From: Hymenobacter cyanobacteriorum
Lineage (GTDB): Bacteria; Bacteroidota; Bacteroidia; Cytophagales; Hymenobacteraceae
NCBI RefSeq assembly: GCF_022631375.1
Contig: NZ_JALBGC010000002.1
Location: forward strand, 558,001-622,000
Direction of reading: 5' to 3'
DNA: 64,000 nt
The notes under the pieces were generated by a model that worked only from the letters and a program-made list of their open reading frames with translations, was not told where the DNA came from and did not search any database. This document shows positions 32,399-41,361 of this stretch, in pieces. The first letter of the stretch is position 1; the number at the start of each line of letters is the position of its first letter. A program made the translations under genes and the position numbers.

Positions 32399-35300
32399 TC
32401 ACACCTCCACCACTTCCCCCGTCCCGAAATAATAAATAACGCCGCGCACCTCCGCGTACCCCAGCTGCTCGAATAGCGTGGCGTAGTTGCGCAGCAGGCG
32501 CTTGTGTTTCTCCTGCGGCGGGGGCAGGCGGAAATCGAGCAGCGTGACGCGGCCGCCCAGGCGGTGGTGTTCTTCTAGGGAGGGTTCGAGCACCACGCGG
32601 TCGGGCTTGTAGTCGCGCAGCTTCACGCCGCCCACCAATATTTCGCGCTCCGTTTCCACGCTCAGGTGCGGGGCGAAGTAGGGGGCCAGGCGCGGGTCGC
32701 TCACCAGCGTTTCCAGGCTTTCGACCAGCGCGGGTCGCTCCTTGGCGCTCAATATCCCCTCGGCCACGAGCTGGCTGGCCACCCGGCCCACATCGGCGGC
32801 CGTGAGCAGGCGGCGCAGGGCAAAGTGCAGCTTGCGGTTCCACTCGCTCTGGGCCTTTTGCTCGTCAAAATCGAAGAGCGTGGTAGCGTGGCGGCGCAGC
32901 TTCAGACGCTCCTCCCAGGGCGCGGCGGCGAGGTTGGTGAGTTCGTAGTTGTTTGCTGTTAGTTGTTTGTTGTCAGGTTTCTTAGCGGCGGGAGAGCCTT
33001 GAGACACTATGAAAGACACCTGTTCTTCCTGCCACTCGCCGCGGCCCAGCAGGTAGCCGTGGAGCAGGTCGGCCACGGTGCGGGCGGCCGTGGTGGGCGC
33101 GGCGGCGTCCAGCTCGTCGGTTTTGGTGGTTTTCTTGTCTTCCGGCCGCTTGCTGATGACGTAGAGGCGGTGGCGCGGCCGGGTGAAGGCCACGTACAGC
33201 GTATTCAGCCCTTCGAGGAAGGTTTTCTCGCGCTCCTCGTCGTACTGCCCGCCCAATACCGTCTGCTGAATACCCTTGCTCAGGCTCACCACCGCCACGT
33301 CGGGCATCAGCTCGATGGGCTTCTGGCCAGCCTCCAAATGCCCCCACAGCAGGGTGCCCCGGTGCGGCTCCAGGCTCCAGTCGGCAAAGGGCACAATCAC
33401 CACCCCATACGCCAACCCCTTGGCCTTGTGCACCGTGGTGATGGTAATAGCCGCCCGCCCGCCCGGCGCGTTGATGCTGATGCGCCCCTTGCGCTCCTCC
33501 CAGTGCGTGAGGAAATTGCCCAGGTTGTTGCCAAATTTCAGGCTGTATTCCAGCGTCAAATCGAGGAAGCGGAATAGGTACTCGCTCTCCCCGTTGCGCC
33601 CCAGCAGCCCGAACAGATTCAGCAGCCGCTCGGCCAGCTCGTAGAGGCCCAGGTTGCCGGTTTCGGCCTCGTTCACATCATAACCCAGGTCGCGCAGCTC
33701 ATCAAAAAATGACGTGCCGCCCGCCGCATTCGCCACCGTAGCAATGTGCCGGGCGCGGGCCGGCGTAGGGGCCAGCCCGCGCACCACCTTGTCCACGAGC
33801 AGCAAGGCTTCGGCCCGCGCCAGCGTATCGGCCGGCTGGTGCAGCACCCGCAAGATGCTCACCAGCAGGTTCACCACCTCCGCAAATTCCAGCGCCAATG
33901 AGTCAGCCGAAATAATGGCGTAGCCGCGCTCTTTCAGGAACTTGGCAATGGTCTTGCTGGCCCCCCGCGTGCGGCACAGCACCGAAATGTCCTGCAACTC
34001 ATACCCATCGCGCAGGGCCTGCTCTATCAATTGAAGCGTGAGGTAGCAGGTGCTTTCGTCGTAGCCCAGCAGCGCCTCCGGGGCGTGGCCGGGGAGGGGC
34101 TCGGCGGTGTAGGTGCCGGTGGCGGGGTCGTAGATGAGGGCGGGCGCATCTTTTTGGGTAAATAACAGCTCCACATGCCCCTGCTGGTCGGCCCGCTGCG
34201 ATTTCGGCACCTCCTGCCCAAAATGCGCGTCATAAATCCCCGTCACCAGCCCCAACGCCTCGTGCCGCGCACTCACCGCCTCAAAAAACGCGTTGTTAAA
34301 GTCAATAATCTCCCGCGCCGACCGGTAGTTCACCTGCAACGCCCGCGGCTCCAGCTTCCCCCGAAACGCCTCGTAGCGCCCCCGCAGCAGCTCGCGCATC
34401 TCCGGCTCGCGGGCCCTTGCCGCCAGCGCCTCCGTGTTGCCCTGGTGCAGCCGCAGAATCTGCTCCATCTCGCCCCCACGCCAGCGGTAAATGGCCTGCT
34501 TGGCATCGCCCACCGCCAGGCTGGAATGCCCATTCGCCAGCGTGTTTTCCACCAGCGGCAGCAAATTATTCCACTGCAAAACGGACGTATCCTGAAATTC
34601 GTCAATCAGAATATGCTCGTATTTCTCGCCCAGCCGCTCATACAAAAACGGCACCGGCTCCGTAAGCACAATGCTGGCAATTCTTCGGTTAAATTCCGAT
34701 ATCAACACCACGTTGCGCTCGCGGCTAATCTGCTCCACTATTTTATTTAATTCACTCAATAGCGACGCGTGGAATAAATACGGCTGCATCGCCGCCAGCA
34801 ATACATAATTTGGCAAATAATCAGCGCGCAATTTATCCAGTGTCGCCACCAATTGGCCAAGCGGTTCCTTCACCGCATCCACCCGCTCCCGGTCAGCCGC
34901 CGTTTTGATTTTGCCGCTGTACCATTTATCATCGGCCAGCGTGGCGCGCACGTAGCTATTCGGTCCCGCGTCAGGCGCCAGCAAATCCACGCCCTTCTGC
35001 ACGTAGCCAAATATGCCGCGTTTGCCCTGGAAAAAGTCGGCTTCCGTCGCTCCCGCCGCGTCCAGCACCGCCAGCGCCACCTCTCGCGTCTGCTCAAACG
35101 CCACCTCAATCTCCGTCCGCCGCGCCCGGATTTCCTTGTCCAGTCGCCGGAAATCGGCCAGGCTCAACCTATCCAGCTGCGCCACCGCCTCCTGCACCGT
35201 CTCGTTAAACAGCACCCGGCCAAACCCGGCCAGTTCCTCCGGCAGGCGGCTCCAGCTTTTGCCCTCTTCGGCCTGCCCCAGCGCATATTCCGCCAGCGTT

Positions 35301-35797
35301 TGCGACAGTAGCCTGCTGTTCGGGTCGCGGTTCACCTTGTCCAGCAGCGCCGCCACTGCGCTTTGCAGCACCGCATCCGTATCCAGTTCCACCTCAAACG
35401 TGGCCGGCAAGCCCAATTCCCGGGTAAACGCCGTCACAATCCGCTGCACAAACGAGTCAATCGTGCTCACCCCAAAATCGGCGTAGTGGTACAGCACCAG
35501 CCGAAACGTGGCCGCCGCCCGCCGCCGCACCTCCACCGCCGGCAGCTTCAGCTCGGCCGCAATATCAGCCAGCAGCGCATCCGTTTTGCCCGCCGTCGGG
35601 TAGGCGAAATTCCGCAGCGCATCCACAATGCGGTGCTTCATTTCCCCCGCCGCATCGTTGGTAAACGTAATGGCCAGCACCCGCTTGAAATACGCCGGGT
35701 CATCAGCCCCCAGCGCCAGCAGCAGGTATTCTTTCGTTAATTGGTACGTCTTCCCCGAGCCGGCCGAAGAGGAGTAGATGCGGAAGGAAGGAGGCAT
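32399..35797 (-). CDS. UvrD/REP-family helicase-nuclease, RecB/AddA-like
   Basis: A 1132-residue protein. N-terminal SF1 helicase: Walker A SSAGSGKT with Lys16, motif Ia ITFTNDAAGEMKHR, Walker B LIDEFQDTS, motif III VGDAKQAIYRWRGG, and later TVHKAKGLAYGVVIVP and NTLYVAFTRPRHRLYV (motifs V-VI). The C-terminus resembles the PD-(D/E)XK nuclease of AddA (PDRVV at 1065-1069, LLDFRL at 1086-1091), but the usual DYKT lysine is Arg1090, so nuclease activity is in doubt. Such proteins process double-strand breaks with an AddB partner; no addB is next to it. Start at 35797 places Walker A at residue 9. Confidence 0.9.
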   Translation of the reverse strand: MPPSFRIYSSSAGSGKTYQLTKEYLLLALGADDPAYFKRVLAITFTNDAAGEMKHRIVDALRNFAYPTAGKTDALLADIAAELKLPAVEVRRRAAATFRLVLYHYADFGVSTIDSFVQRIVTAFTRELGLPATFEVELDTDAVLQSAVAALLDKVNRDPNSRLLSQTLAEYALGQAEEGKSWSRLPEELAGFGRVLFNETVQEAVAQLDRLSLADFRRLDKEIRARRTEIEVAFEQTREVALAVLDAAGATEADFFQGKRGIFGYVQKGVDLLAPDAGPNSYVRATLADDKWYSGKIKTAADRERVDAVKEPLGQLVATLDKLRADYLPNYVLLAAMQPYLFHASLLSELNKIVEQISRERNVVLISEFNRRIASIVLTEPVPFLYERLGEKYEHILIDEFQDTSVLQWNNLLPLVENTLANGHSSLAVGDAKQAIYRWRGGEMEQILRLHQGNTEALAARAREPEMRELLRGRYEAFRGKLEPRALQVNYRSAREIIDFNNAFFEAVSARHEALGLVTGIYDAHFGQEVPKSQRADQQGHVELLFTQKDAPALIYDPATGTYTAEPLPGHAPEALLGYDESTCYLTLQLIEQALRDGYELQDISVLCRTRGASKTIAKFLKERGYAIISADSLALEFAEVVNLLVSILRVLHQPADTLARAEALLLVDKVVRGLAPTPARARHIATVANAAGGTSFFDELRDLGYDVNEAETGNLGLYELAERLLNLFGLLGRNGESEYLFRFLDLTLEYSLKFGNNLGNFLTHWEERKGRISINAPGGRAAITITTVHKAKGLAYGVVIVPFADWSLEPHRGTLLWGHLEAGQKPIELMPDVAVVSLSKGIQQTVLGGQYDEEREKTFLEGLNTLYVAFTRPRHRLYVISKRPEDKKTTKTDELDAAAPTTAARTVADLLHGYLLGRGEWQEEQVSFIVSQGSPAAKKPDNKQLTANNYELTNLAAAPWEERLKLRRHATTLFDFDEQKAQSEWNRKLHFALRRLLTAADVGRVASQLVAEGILSAKERPALVESLETLVSDPRLAPYFAPHLSVETEREILVGGVKLRDYKPDRVVLEPSLEEHHRLGGRVTLLDFRLPPPQEKHKRLLRNYATLFEQLGYAEVRGVIYYFGTGEVVEV

Positions 35798-36113
35798 GAT
35801 TGAAATGGAGAAAACTGAAATGCTGATTCCAGAAATTAAATTGATTCCTTCACCAACAACTGAAGAAGCGAAAGCGGCTGTCGGATACAAATGGAATGAT
35901 GTCGCTGGAACAAGACACAAATTAGGTGGAGAACCAACAGGCGAAAATGTAGAAATTCCGTCCTGCGTTATGTGCAAACAACCTATGACTTGTTACGCAA
36001 CTATTGATTCAATTGGAGATGATTATGATTTAGCAGACTGCTGCGTAATCAATGTTTTTGTGTGCTTGAATTGTGGTACGACAAGCAGCCAAATTGACCA
36101 AGCGCATGCGTGA
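35796..36113 (+). CDS. Small zinc-ribbon protein, DUF1963/YwqG-like C-terminal region
   Basis: A protein of about 105 residues. Two CxxC pairs (CVMCKQPM and CLNCGTT) probably bind zinc. The order KLGG, P-C-x-x-C-x-x-P-M, IDSIGD, VFVCLNC is like the C-terminal part of DUF1963 (YwqG) proteins; the usual N-terminal part is absent. The start is uncertain: ATG at 35778, 35796 or 35805. A GGAGG at 35790-35794 would serve the 35805 ATG best. The first codons overlap the divergent helicase start. AT-rich compared with its surroundings. Confidence 0.6.
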   Translation: MIEMEKTEMLIPEIKLIPSPTTEEAKAAVGYKWNDVAGTRHKLGGEPTGENVEIPSCVMCKQPMTCYATIDSIGDDYDLADCCVINVFVCLNCGTTSSQIDQAHA

Positions 36114-36120
36114 GGATAAT

Positions 36121-36531
36121 TCATTTTGGCAATAGCCAACTCACCATCTCCGCCGTCACGCGCACCGGCCGGCCGCTCTTGGGGTCGAGCAGCACCCAGG
36201 TCGTTTCCGCCTCGCACAGCAGCACGCCATCGGCGGCGCGGGTGAGGCGGGTGTAGCGCAGCGACGTGGCCCCGCTGGTTTCGCCCACCCAGGTGCTGGC
36301 CCGCAACATCTCGCCCGCGAAGGCCGATTGCAGGTAGCGAATCCGGTGCTCGCGCACCACCCAAATTATCTGGTCGCGCAGCTCGGCTGGGCAGATGCTC
36401 AGCCAGTGCGCGCCCGCCACGTCCTGCACCCAGCGCACGTATTCCACGTTGTTGGCGTGGCCCAGCGCATCAATGGCGCTGGTCGGAACTTGAAAATCGT
36501 GCGAAAAAGCGTGGGCGGGCGCGTCGGGCAT
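36121..36531 (-). CDS. Hotdog-fold acyl-CoA thioesterase
   Basis: A 136-residue protein of the 4-hydroxybenzoyl-CoA thioesterase type. The segment VPTSAIDALGHANNVEYVRWVQDVAGAHW (about 15-43) carries the Asp and the GHANN turn typical of the family active site. The remaining sheet (RIRYLQSAFAGEMLRASTWV) matches YbgC/FadM-like enzymes. Cytoplasmic; cleaves acyl-CoA thioesters of unknown chain. Start at 36531 preferred over a longer frame. Confidence 0.88.
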   Translation of the reverse strand: MPDAPAHAFSHDFQVPTSAIDALGHANNVEYVRWVQDVAGAHWLSICPAELRDQIIWVVREHRIRYLQSAFAGEMLRASTWVGETSGATSLRYTRLTRAADGVLLCEAETTWVLLDPKSGRPVRVTAEMVSWLLPK

Positions 36532-36593
36532 ACTGTATAGAGGGGAGGCGAGCGGGCAAAGGTCGGCACGCATCGAAAAAAATACCTATCGAC

Positions 36594-36623
36594 TTGGTCA
36601 TTTGGAATTTCTGCCTATCTTTG
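36594..36623 (+). promoter_or_regulatory. Bacteroidota promoter of the cold-shock gene
   Basis: TTG at 36594-36596 and TATCTTTG at 36616-36623 with a 19-base spacer: a very good fit to the TTG / TAnnTTTG consensus. It gives a 5' leader of roughly 58 bases before the ATG at 36688. Confidence 0.75.
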
Positions 36624-36687
36624 ACGCAACCTAAGACATCAAGCCACGGTGGCCCAAACGCTTAGGGAAACTCCACAACCAACCACC

Positions 36688-36882
36688 ATGCCCACCGGAA
36701 CGGTAAAATTCTTTAATGACACCAAAGGCTTTGGTTTCATCAAAAACGACGAAACTGGCGAAGACATCTTCGTTCACATCAGCGACCTCCAAGTTAGCTC
36801 GATTCGCGAAAACGACAAAGTTCAATACGAAGTAGCTCAGGGCAAAAAAGGCCCGAACGCCGTAAAAGTATCGCTGGTTTAA
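36688..36882 (+). CDS. csp: Cold-shock protein
   Basis: A 64-residue single CSD/OB-fold protein that binds single-stranded RNA and DNA. RNP1 is KGFGFI (residues 10-15) and RNP2 is DIFVHIS (about 23-29). Length is typical of CspA-like proteins. The ATG at 36688 is chosen over the in-frame start at 36649 because it gives the family N-terminus (MPTGTVKFFN). It is followed by a strong terminator and, after a palindromic repeat, by a DEAD-box helicase, another RNA-remodelling gene. Confidence 0.95.
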   Translation: MPTGTVKFFNDTKGFGFIKNDETGEDIFVHISDLQVSSIRENDKVQYEVAQGKKGPNAVKVSLV

Positions 36883-36909
36883 TTCAGCCGCAGCTTTGCA
36901 ACTCTAAGA

Positions 36910-36936
36910 AAGCCCGCCTCTGGCGGGCTTTTTTTT
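36910..36936 (+). terminator. Intrinsic terminator of the cold-shock gene
   Basis: AAGCCCGCC / GGCGGGCTT, three-base loop, followed by a run of eight T. Confidence 0.9.
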
Positions 36937-36981
36937 GTGGTCGGTGGTGAAGTAAGAACGAAGGGCCGAACAAAGAAAGAG

Positions 36982-37086
36982 CGTCATGCTGAGCGCAGCC
37001 GAAGCATCTCGCGTGCCACCACTAACCCTTTTCAACGATTGGATTACTACCCCATGCGAGATGCTTCGGCTGCGCTCAGCATGACG
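36982..37086. repeat. Palindromic intergenic repeat, family A (copy 5)
   Basis: Arms 36982-37015 and 37053-37086 (CGTCATGCTGAGCGCAGCCG and on), almost perfect. Confidence 0.9.
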
Positions 37087-37137
37087 TCCTGAAAAATTGT
37101 TCTTACTCCCACATTAGCTTTTCCAAAATAAAAATCC

Positions 37138-37324
37138 TACCTTTGCACCCGCATTTGAGGACGGCCCAAGTCCGCGCAAGCCTGAGAGAGGCGCTAACGC
37201 ATTGGCCGCGTAGTTTTTTGGTTGTTTTTTCCCACCTGATTGTGAAAGGTAGAAGGAGGGGAAACGTCGCTGAGTACGGCTGTTTTCAGAGCTAAGTCTC
37301 TTTTCCCCCTTATCAACTCCAATC
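37138..37324 (+). promoter_or_regulatory. -7 element and long 5' leader of the DEAD-box helicase
   Basis: TACCTTTG at 37138-37145 fits the -7 consensus; no clear TTG at the usual distance. The ATG follows 180 bases later. The leader has a GC-rich first half (37150-37200) and a T-rich middle (TAGTTTTTTGGTTG at 37211-37224). No ORF of note lies in it. Long leaders are common on cold-induced RNA helicase genes, so post-transcriptional control is possible. Confidence 0.4.
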
Positions 37325-39346
37325 ATGGAAGCTGAAAAAATTGTGGTTCGCTTTGACGAACTGAACCTCTCCGAGGAAGTACAACGCGCCATCACCGAGA
37401 TGGGCTACGAGGAAGCCTCGGCCATTCAGGCCGCTGCCATTCCCGTGCTGCTCGCCGGTAAAGACGTTATCGGCCAGGCCCAGACGGGTACCGGCAAAAC
37501 CGCTGCCTTCTCCATTCCCGCCATCGACAACATCGATACCGAGAGCAAGGACGTGCAGGTATTGGTGCTCTGCCCCACCCGCGAACTCGCGGTGCAGGTA
37601 TCGGGCGAAATCCAGAAGCTGGGCAAGTATAAGCGCGGCCTGATGGTGGTGCCCATCTACGGCGGCAGCCCCTACGACCGTCAGCTCCGTGCCCTGGAGC
37701 GTGGCGTGCAGATTGTTATCGGCACCCCCGGCCGCGTGATGGACCACATCGAGCGCGGTACGCTGAAGCTGGAAAACACCACCAAAATCATTCTGGATGA
37801 AGCTGACGAAATGCTCGACATGGGCTTCCGCGACGACATCGAGTTTATTCTGAGCAAGATGCCGAAAGAGCGCCAGACGGTGTTCTTCTCGGCCACGATG
37901 AGCAAGCCCATCATGGAGCTCACTAAGAAATATCAGCGCGAGCCGCAGATTGTGAAGGTGAACCACCAGACGATGACGGTGACCAACATCGAGCAGAGCT
38001 ACTACGAGGTGCGCGGTCCCCAGAAAAAGGACGTGCTGACCCGTTTGCTCGACATGTTCAACCTGAAGTCGACCATCGTTTTCGCCAACACCAAGCGCAT
38101 GGTGGACGAAATTGTGGCTGACCTGCAAGCCAAAGGCTATTTTGCCGAAGGCCTGCACGGCGACATGGGCCAGCAGCAGCGCCAGAACACGCTGGATAAA
38201 TTCCGCAAATCGACGCTGGAAGTACTGGTCGCCACTGATGTAGCCGCCCGCGGCATCGACGTGGACAACGTGGAGGCCGTAGTGAACTACGACCTGCCCG
38301 CCGACGAAGAATACTACGTGCACCGCATCGGCCGCACGGGCCGCGCTGGCAAGAGCGGCAAAGCCTTCACGTTTGTGAGCGGCCGCGACATCTACAAGCT
38401 GCGCGACATCATGCGCTTCACTAAGGCCCAGATTAAACTGGAGCAGGTGCCGTCGTTTGCCGATGTATCGGAGGTGAAAACCACCCTTTTCCTGAACCAG
38501 ATTAAGGAAATCATCGAGAAAGGTAACCTCGAGAAATACGTGGGCCGCGTGCAGCGCCTGCTCGACCAGGGCGAGGAAATTACCTCGCTCGACATCGCTG
38601 CCGCGCTGCTGAAAATGACCATGAAGGAGGACAAGAGCGCGCAGCAGAGCCTTGATGCCAGCAAGGCAGCCGGCCAGGCTCGTCCCGGCTACACCCGCCT
38701 CTTCGTGACCATGGGCAAGAAAGACCGGATTCACCCCCGCGACATCGTGGACCTGATTTCGGAGTCGAGCAACCTGACCGGAGCCAAAGTGGGCGACATC
38801 GCCCTCTACGACAAGTTCAGCTTCGTGGAAGTACCGTCGGAATTTGCCGATGAGATTGTGAGCAAGCTGGGCCGCACCAGCATCCAGGGCACGCCGGTAA
38901 GCTTCAGCATCGCCACGCCGGTGCAGGACGCGGCGGCCAAGGAAGAAGGCTTCAACCGCATGGGCGGTGGTGTCCCGGGCGGCTTCGGCGGCGACCGCGA
39001 GCGTCGTCCGTTCAACGGTGGCGAGCGTCGTGAAGGCGGCTTCGGCGGCGGCGGCTACAAAGGCAGCAACCGCGGCGGTGGCAGCTTCGGTGGCGGCGAG
39101 CGTCGCGAAGGTGGCTACGGCGGGGGCTATAAAGGCAACCGCGACGGTGGCAGCAGCTACGGCAACCGCCCCAGCTACGGCGGTGGCGAGCGTCGCGAAG
39201 GCGGCACCGGCAAGTCGGGCTATGGCAACCGCCCGAGCTACGGCGACAAGCCCAACTATGGCAACAAGCCGAGCTACGGCACGCCCCGCGAGTACGACAC
39301 GCGCCCCGCACCCCGTGCTCCCCGCAACGAGAGCTTCGACGAATAG
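37325..39346 (+). CDS. deaD: DEAD-box ATP-dependent RNA helicase (DeaD/CsdA-like)
   Basis: A 673-residue RNA helicase. Q-motif region FDELNLSEEVQRAI (10-23), Walker A AQTGTGKT (52-59), DEAD box LDEADEMLD, SAT, then the second RecA domain with ATDVAARGIDVDNV and HRIGRTGRAG. Residues about 455-535 are a DbpA-type RNA-binding domain (LFVTMGKKDRIHPRDIVDLI). The tail from about 545 is Gly/Arg-rich with repeats of GGERREGG and later NRPSYG units, an unstructured RNA-binding tail. It unwinds structured RNA in ribosome assembly and in the cold. Confidence 0.95.
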   Translation: MEAEKIVVRFDELNLSEEVQRAITEMGYEEASAIQAAAIPVLLAGKDVIGQAQTGTGKTAAFSIPAIDNIDTESKDVQVLVLCPTRELAVQVSGEIQKLGKYKRGLMVVPIYGGSPYDRQLRALERGVQIVIGTPGRVMDHIERGTLKLENTTKIILDEADEMLDMGFRDDIEFILSKMPKERQTVFFSATMSKPIMELTKKYQREPQIVKVNHQTMTVTNIEQSYYEVRGPQKKDVLTRLLDMFNLKSTIVFANTKRMVDEIVADLQAKGYFAEGLHGDMGQQQRQNTLDKFRKSTLEVLVATDVAARGIDVDNVEAVVNYDLPADEEYYVHRIGRTGRAGKSGKAFTFVSGRDIYKLRDIMRFTKAQIKLEQVPSFADVSEVKTTLFLNQIKEIIEKGNLEKYVGRVQRLLDQGEEITSLDIAAALLKMTMKEDKSAQQSLDASKAAGQARPGYTRLFVTMGKKDRIHPRDIVDLISESSNLTGAKVGDIALYDKFSFVEVPSEFADEIVSKLGRTSIQGTPVSFSIATPVQDAAAKEEGFNRMGGGVPGGFGGDRERRPFNGGERREGGFGGGGYKGSNRGGGSFGGGERREGGYGGGYKGNRDGGSSYGNRPSYGGGERREGGTGKSGYGNRPSYGDKPNYGNKPSYGTPREYDTRPAPRAPRNESFDE

Positions 39347-39417
39347 GCTATCCGTTATATCCGTTAGGTGAAACTGGGTTATCCAGACTATGTGATTCGT
39401 ATAAGTGAATTAGCTAC

Positions 39418-39450
39418 AAAAAAAGGCCGCTCGATTGAGCGGCCTTTTTT
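39418..39450 (+). terminator. Intrinsic terminator of the DEAD-box helicase gene
   Basis: GGCCGCTC / GAGCGGCC stem with flanking A and T runs, four-base loop. It is symmetric and can also serve the convergent gene at 39483. Confidence 0.9.
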
Positions 39451-39482
39451 ATTGGGCTGGCTTTATAAAAAGCCGATGGCAA

Positions 39483-39944
39483 TTACTTAGCGGACGAATC
39501 GCGCAGGGCTTTAATTTTGTCGTGGCCTTCAACCACGCCTTGGTACTGCTTTTCGATAACCGATTTCAGAGCCGAGGGTAGGCCTTCTGCTTTCAGAGCC
39601 GTCTGGTAAGCCTTCTTGGCGTAGTCTTCGCCGCGCTCGCATTCGGCGAGGATGCTGTGACGGTCTTTGCCGGTTACGGCCGATTTCAGGTCAATCCAGG
39701 CGCGGTGTACGGCACCGGTGATGGAGCCTTTGGCACCTTCGTTGGTGTCGGGCTTCAGGTCCAGCTTGAACATCTGGTCCTCGATTTCATTGAGGTAGCT
39801 CGAACGCTGGGCGGCGAAATGCTTAAAGGTGTCCTTTAGGTCGGCGTCTTGTACGTCAACCATGGCTTCGGCGTAGCCTTTCTGGCCGTCTTTGAGGGTT
39901 TCAACCAGTTCGTTGAGCAGGGCTTGGGTGGCTTTGGCTTCCAT
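39483..39944 (-). CDS. DUF2383 four-helix-bundle protein
   Basis: A 153-residue, highly charged, helical protein of the PA2169/DUF2383 type, a ferritin-like bundle (LLNELVETLKDGQKGYAEAMVDVQDADLK, then FKHFAAQRSSYLNEIEDQM and CERGEDYAKKAYQTALK). Family members are often stress-associated; no enzymatic activity is assigned. No signal peptide. Single gene with a shared terminator. Confidence 0.88.
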   Translation of the reverse strand: MEAKATQALLNELVETLKDGQKGYAEAMVDVQDADLKDTFKHFAAQRSSYLNEIEDQMFKLDLKPDTNEGAKGSITGAVHRAWIDLKSAVTGKDRHSILAECERGEDYAKKAYQTALKAEGLPSALKSVIEKQYQGVVEGHDKIKALRDSSAK

Positions 39945-40006
39945 GAGGAAAGAGTAATTTAAGGTGAAAGATTATGCCTCTCTTTACTCTGTGTCGGTGT
40001 GGAAGG

Positions 40007-41284
40007 TTACACTGGCACTGCCGATGCCACTGCCATCGCGCGGCCGGCCAAGAAGCCAGTAGTCCACGCGGCCTGGAAGTTGAAGCCCCCGGTGATACCA
40101 TCGATGTCCAGGACTTCGCCAGCAAAATAAAGGCCGGGCACGCGGCGGCTCTGCATGCTTTTCAAGTCGATTTCATCGAGGGAAATGCCGCCGCAGGTCA
40201 CAAATTCTTCCTTATAGGTGGTTTTGCCGCGCACGGCCAGCGGGGTGCGGAGCAGGAGTTCGAGCAGACGGTTCTGGGCCTTGGCGGGCAGGTCGCTCCA
40301 ACGGGTTTCAGCCGCGATGCCGGCCTGCTCGGTGAGATTGCGCCACAGGCGCTGGGGCAGACCGAAAAGCGGGTTGCTGGCTACCGTTTTCTTGCCGTGG
40401 TCCTGCCGAAACTGCTGTAGCCAGGGGCGCAGGGTTTCATCGGTATGCGTTGGCAGCCAGTTGATAAGCGCGGTGCCCACGTAGCCCAGCTCGCTAAGCC
40501 GACGCGCGCCCCAAGCCGAGAGCTTGAGCACGGCCGGGCCGCTCACGCCCCAGTGCGTAATGAGCAATGGGCCTTCGTATTGCAGCTTTTCGCCGGCCAG
40601 CACCACGCGGACCTGGGGCACGCTCACACCCATCAGCTCATTCAGAGGCGAGTTGGGCACGTTGAATGTAAAAAGCGAAGGCACGGGCTCGGCAACGCGG
40701 TGGCCGAGGGTGCGCAGCCAGTCGTAATTGGCGCTTTTGGGGTTGCCGCCGGTGGCTACCAGCAATTGGCTAACGGCGAGGTTTCCGCCCAACTGACCGG
40801 CTCCGCTGCCGCTTAGCTTCAACTCAAAACCACCCGTTGGTTGTAGCAGAATTTCATCGACGCTGGTGTTGGTGATGATGCGCACGCCGGCTTTGCGGGC
40901 GGCTTCTTCGAGGGCGCGGGCAATGGTTTCGCTGGAGTCAGTGATGGGAAACATGCGGCCGTCGGCCTCGGTCTTCAACTGCACGCCGCGCTTGGCAAAC
41001 CAAGCAATGGTATCGGGCACGCCAAATTGCTGGAAGGCATTTTTCAGCGGTTTGCTGCCGCGCGGGTAGTGGGCGGCCAGCTGGGCGGGCGACTCGCAGG
41101 CGTGCGTGACGTTGCAGCGGCCGCCGCCTGACACGCGGACTTTCGCCAGGAGCTTACCGGTTTTTTCGAGCAGGATGACTGGCTGGCTGGGGTTGGCTTC
41201 GGCGCAGGCAATGGCGCCGAAAAAACCGGCCGCCCCGCCCCCGAGCACGGCCACAGGAAGTAGGGCAGCGTCTGATTTCACCAC
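40007..41284 (-). CDS. NAD(P)/FAD-dependent oxidoreductase, HI0933/BaiN family
   Basis: A 425-residue flavoprotein. N-terminal FAD loop VLGGGAAGFFGAIACAE (13-29), followed by EKTGKLLAKVRVSGGGRCNVTHA, the signature of the HI0933-like family. The C-terminal GGISLDEIDLKSMQSRRVPGLYFAGEVLDIDGITGGFNFQAAW closes the FAD site. Substrate unknown in most bacteria; BaiN in gut clostridia acts on bile acids, which should not be assumed here. Single gene on the minus strand. Confidence 0.92.
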   Translation of the reverse strand: MVKSDAALLPVAVLGGGAAGFFGAIACAEANPSQPVILLEKTGKLLAKVRVSGGGRCNVTHACESPAQLAAHYPRGSKPLKNAFQQFGVPDTIAWFAKRGVQLKTEADGRMFPITDSSETIARALEEAARKAGVRIITNTSVDEILLQPTGGFELKLSGSGAGQLGGNLAVSQLLVATGGNPKSANYDWLRTLGHRVAEPVPSLFTFNVPNSPLNELMGVSVPQVRVVLAGEKLQYEGPLLITHWGVSGPAVLKLSAWGARRLSELGYVGTALINWLPTHTDETLRPWLQQFRQDHGKKTVASNPLFGLPQRLWRNLTEQAGIAAETRWSDLPAKAQNRLLELLLRTPLAVRGKTTYKEEFVTCGGISLDEIDLKSMQSRRVPGLYFAGEVLDIDGITGGFNFQAAWTTGFLAGRAMAVASAVPV

Positions 41285-41361
41285 GCAAAGTTACGCCGCA
41301 GTTCGAGCAACCGGATGCTATTAACGCTCTTCACGCAGCATTACAGAAGTGCCACCCGGTG

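Noticed and set aside
37313..38734. 473-codon open frame antisense to the DEAD-box helicase
   Set aside because: Shadow of a well-conserved helicase; His/Val-rich translation without domain features.
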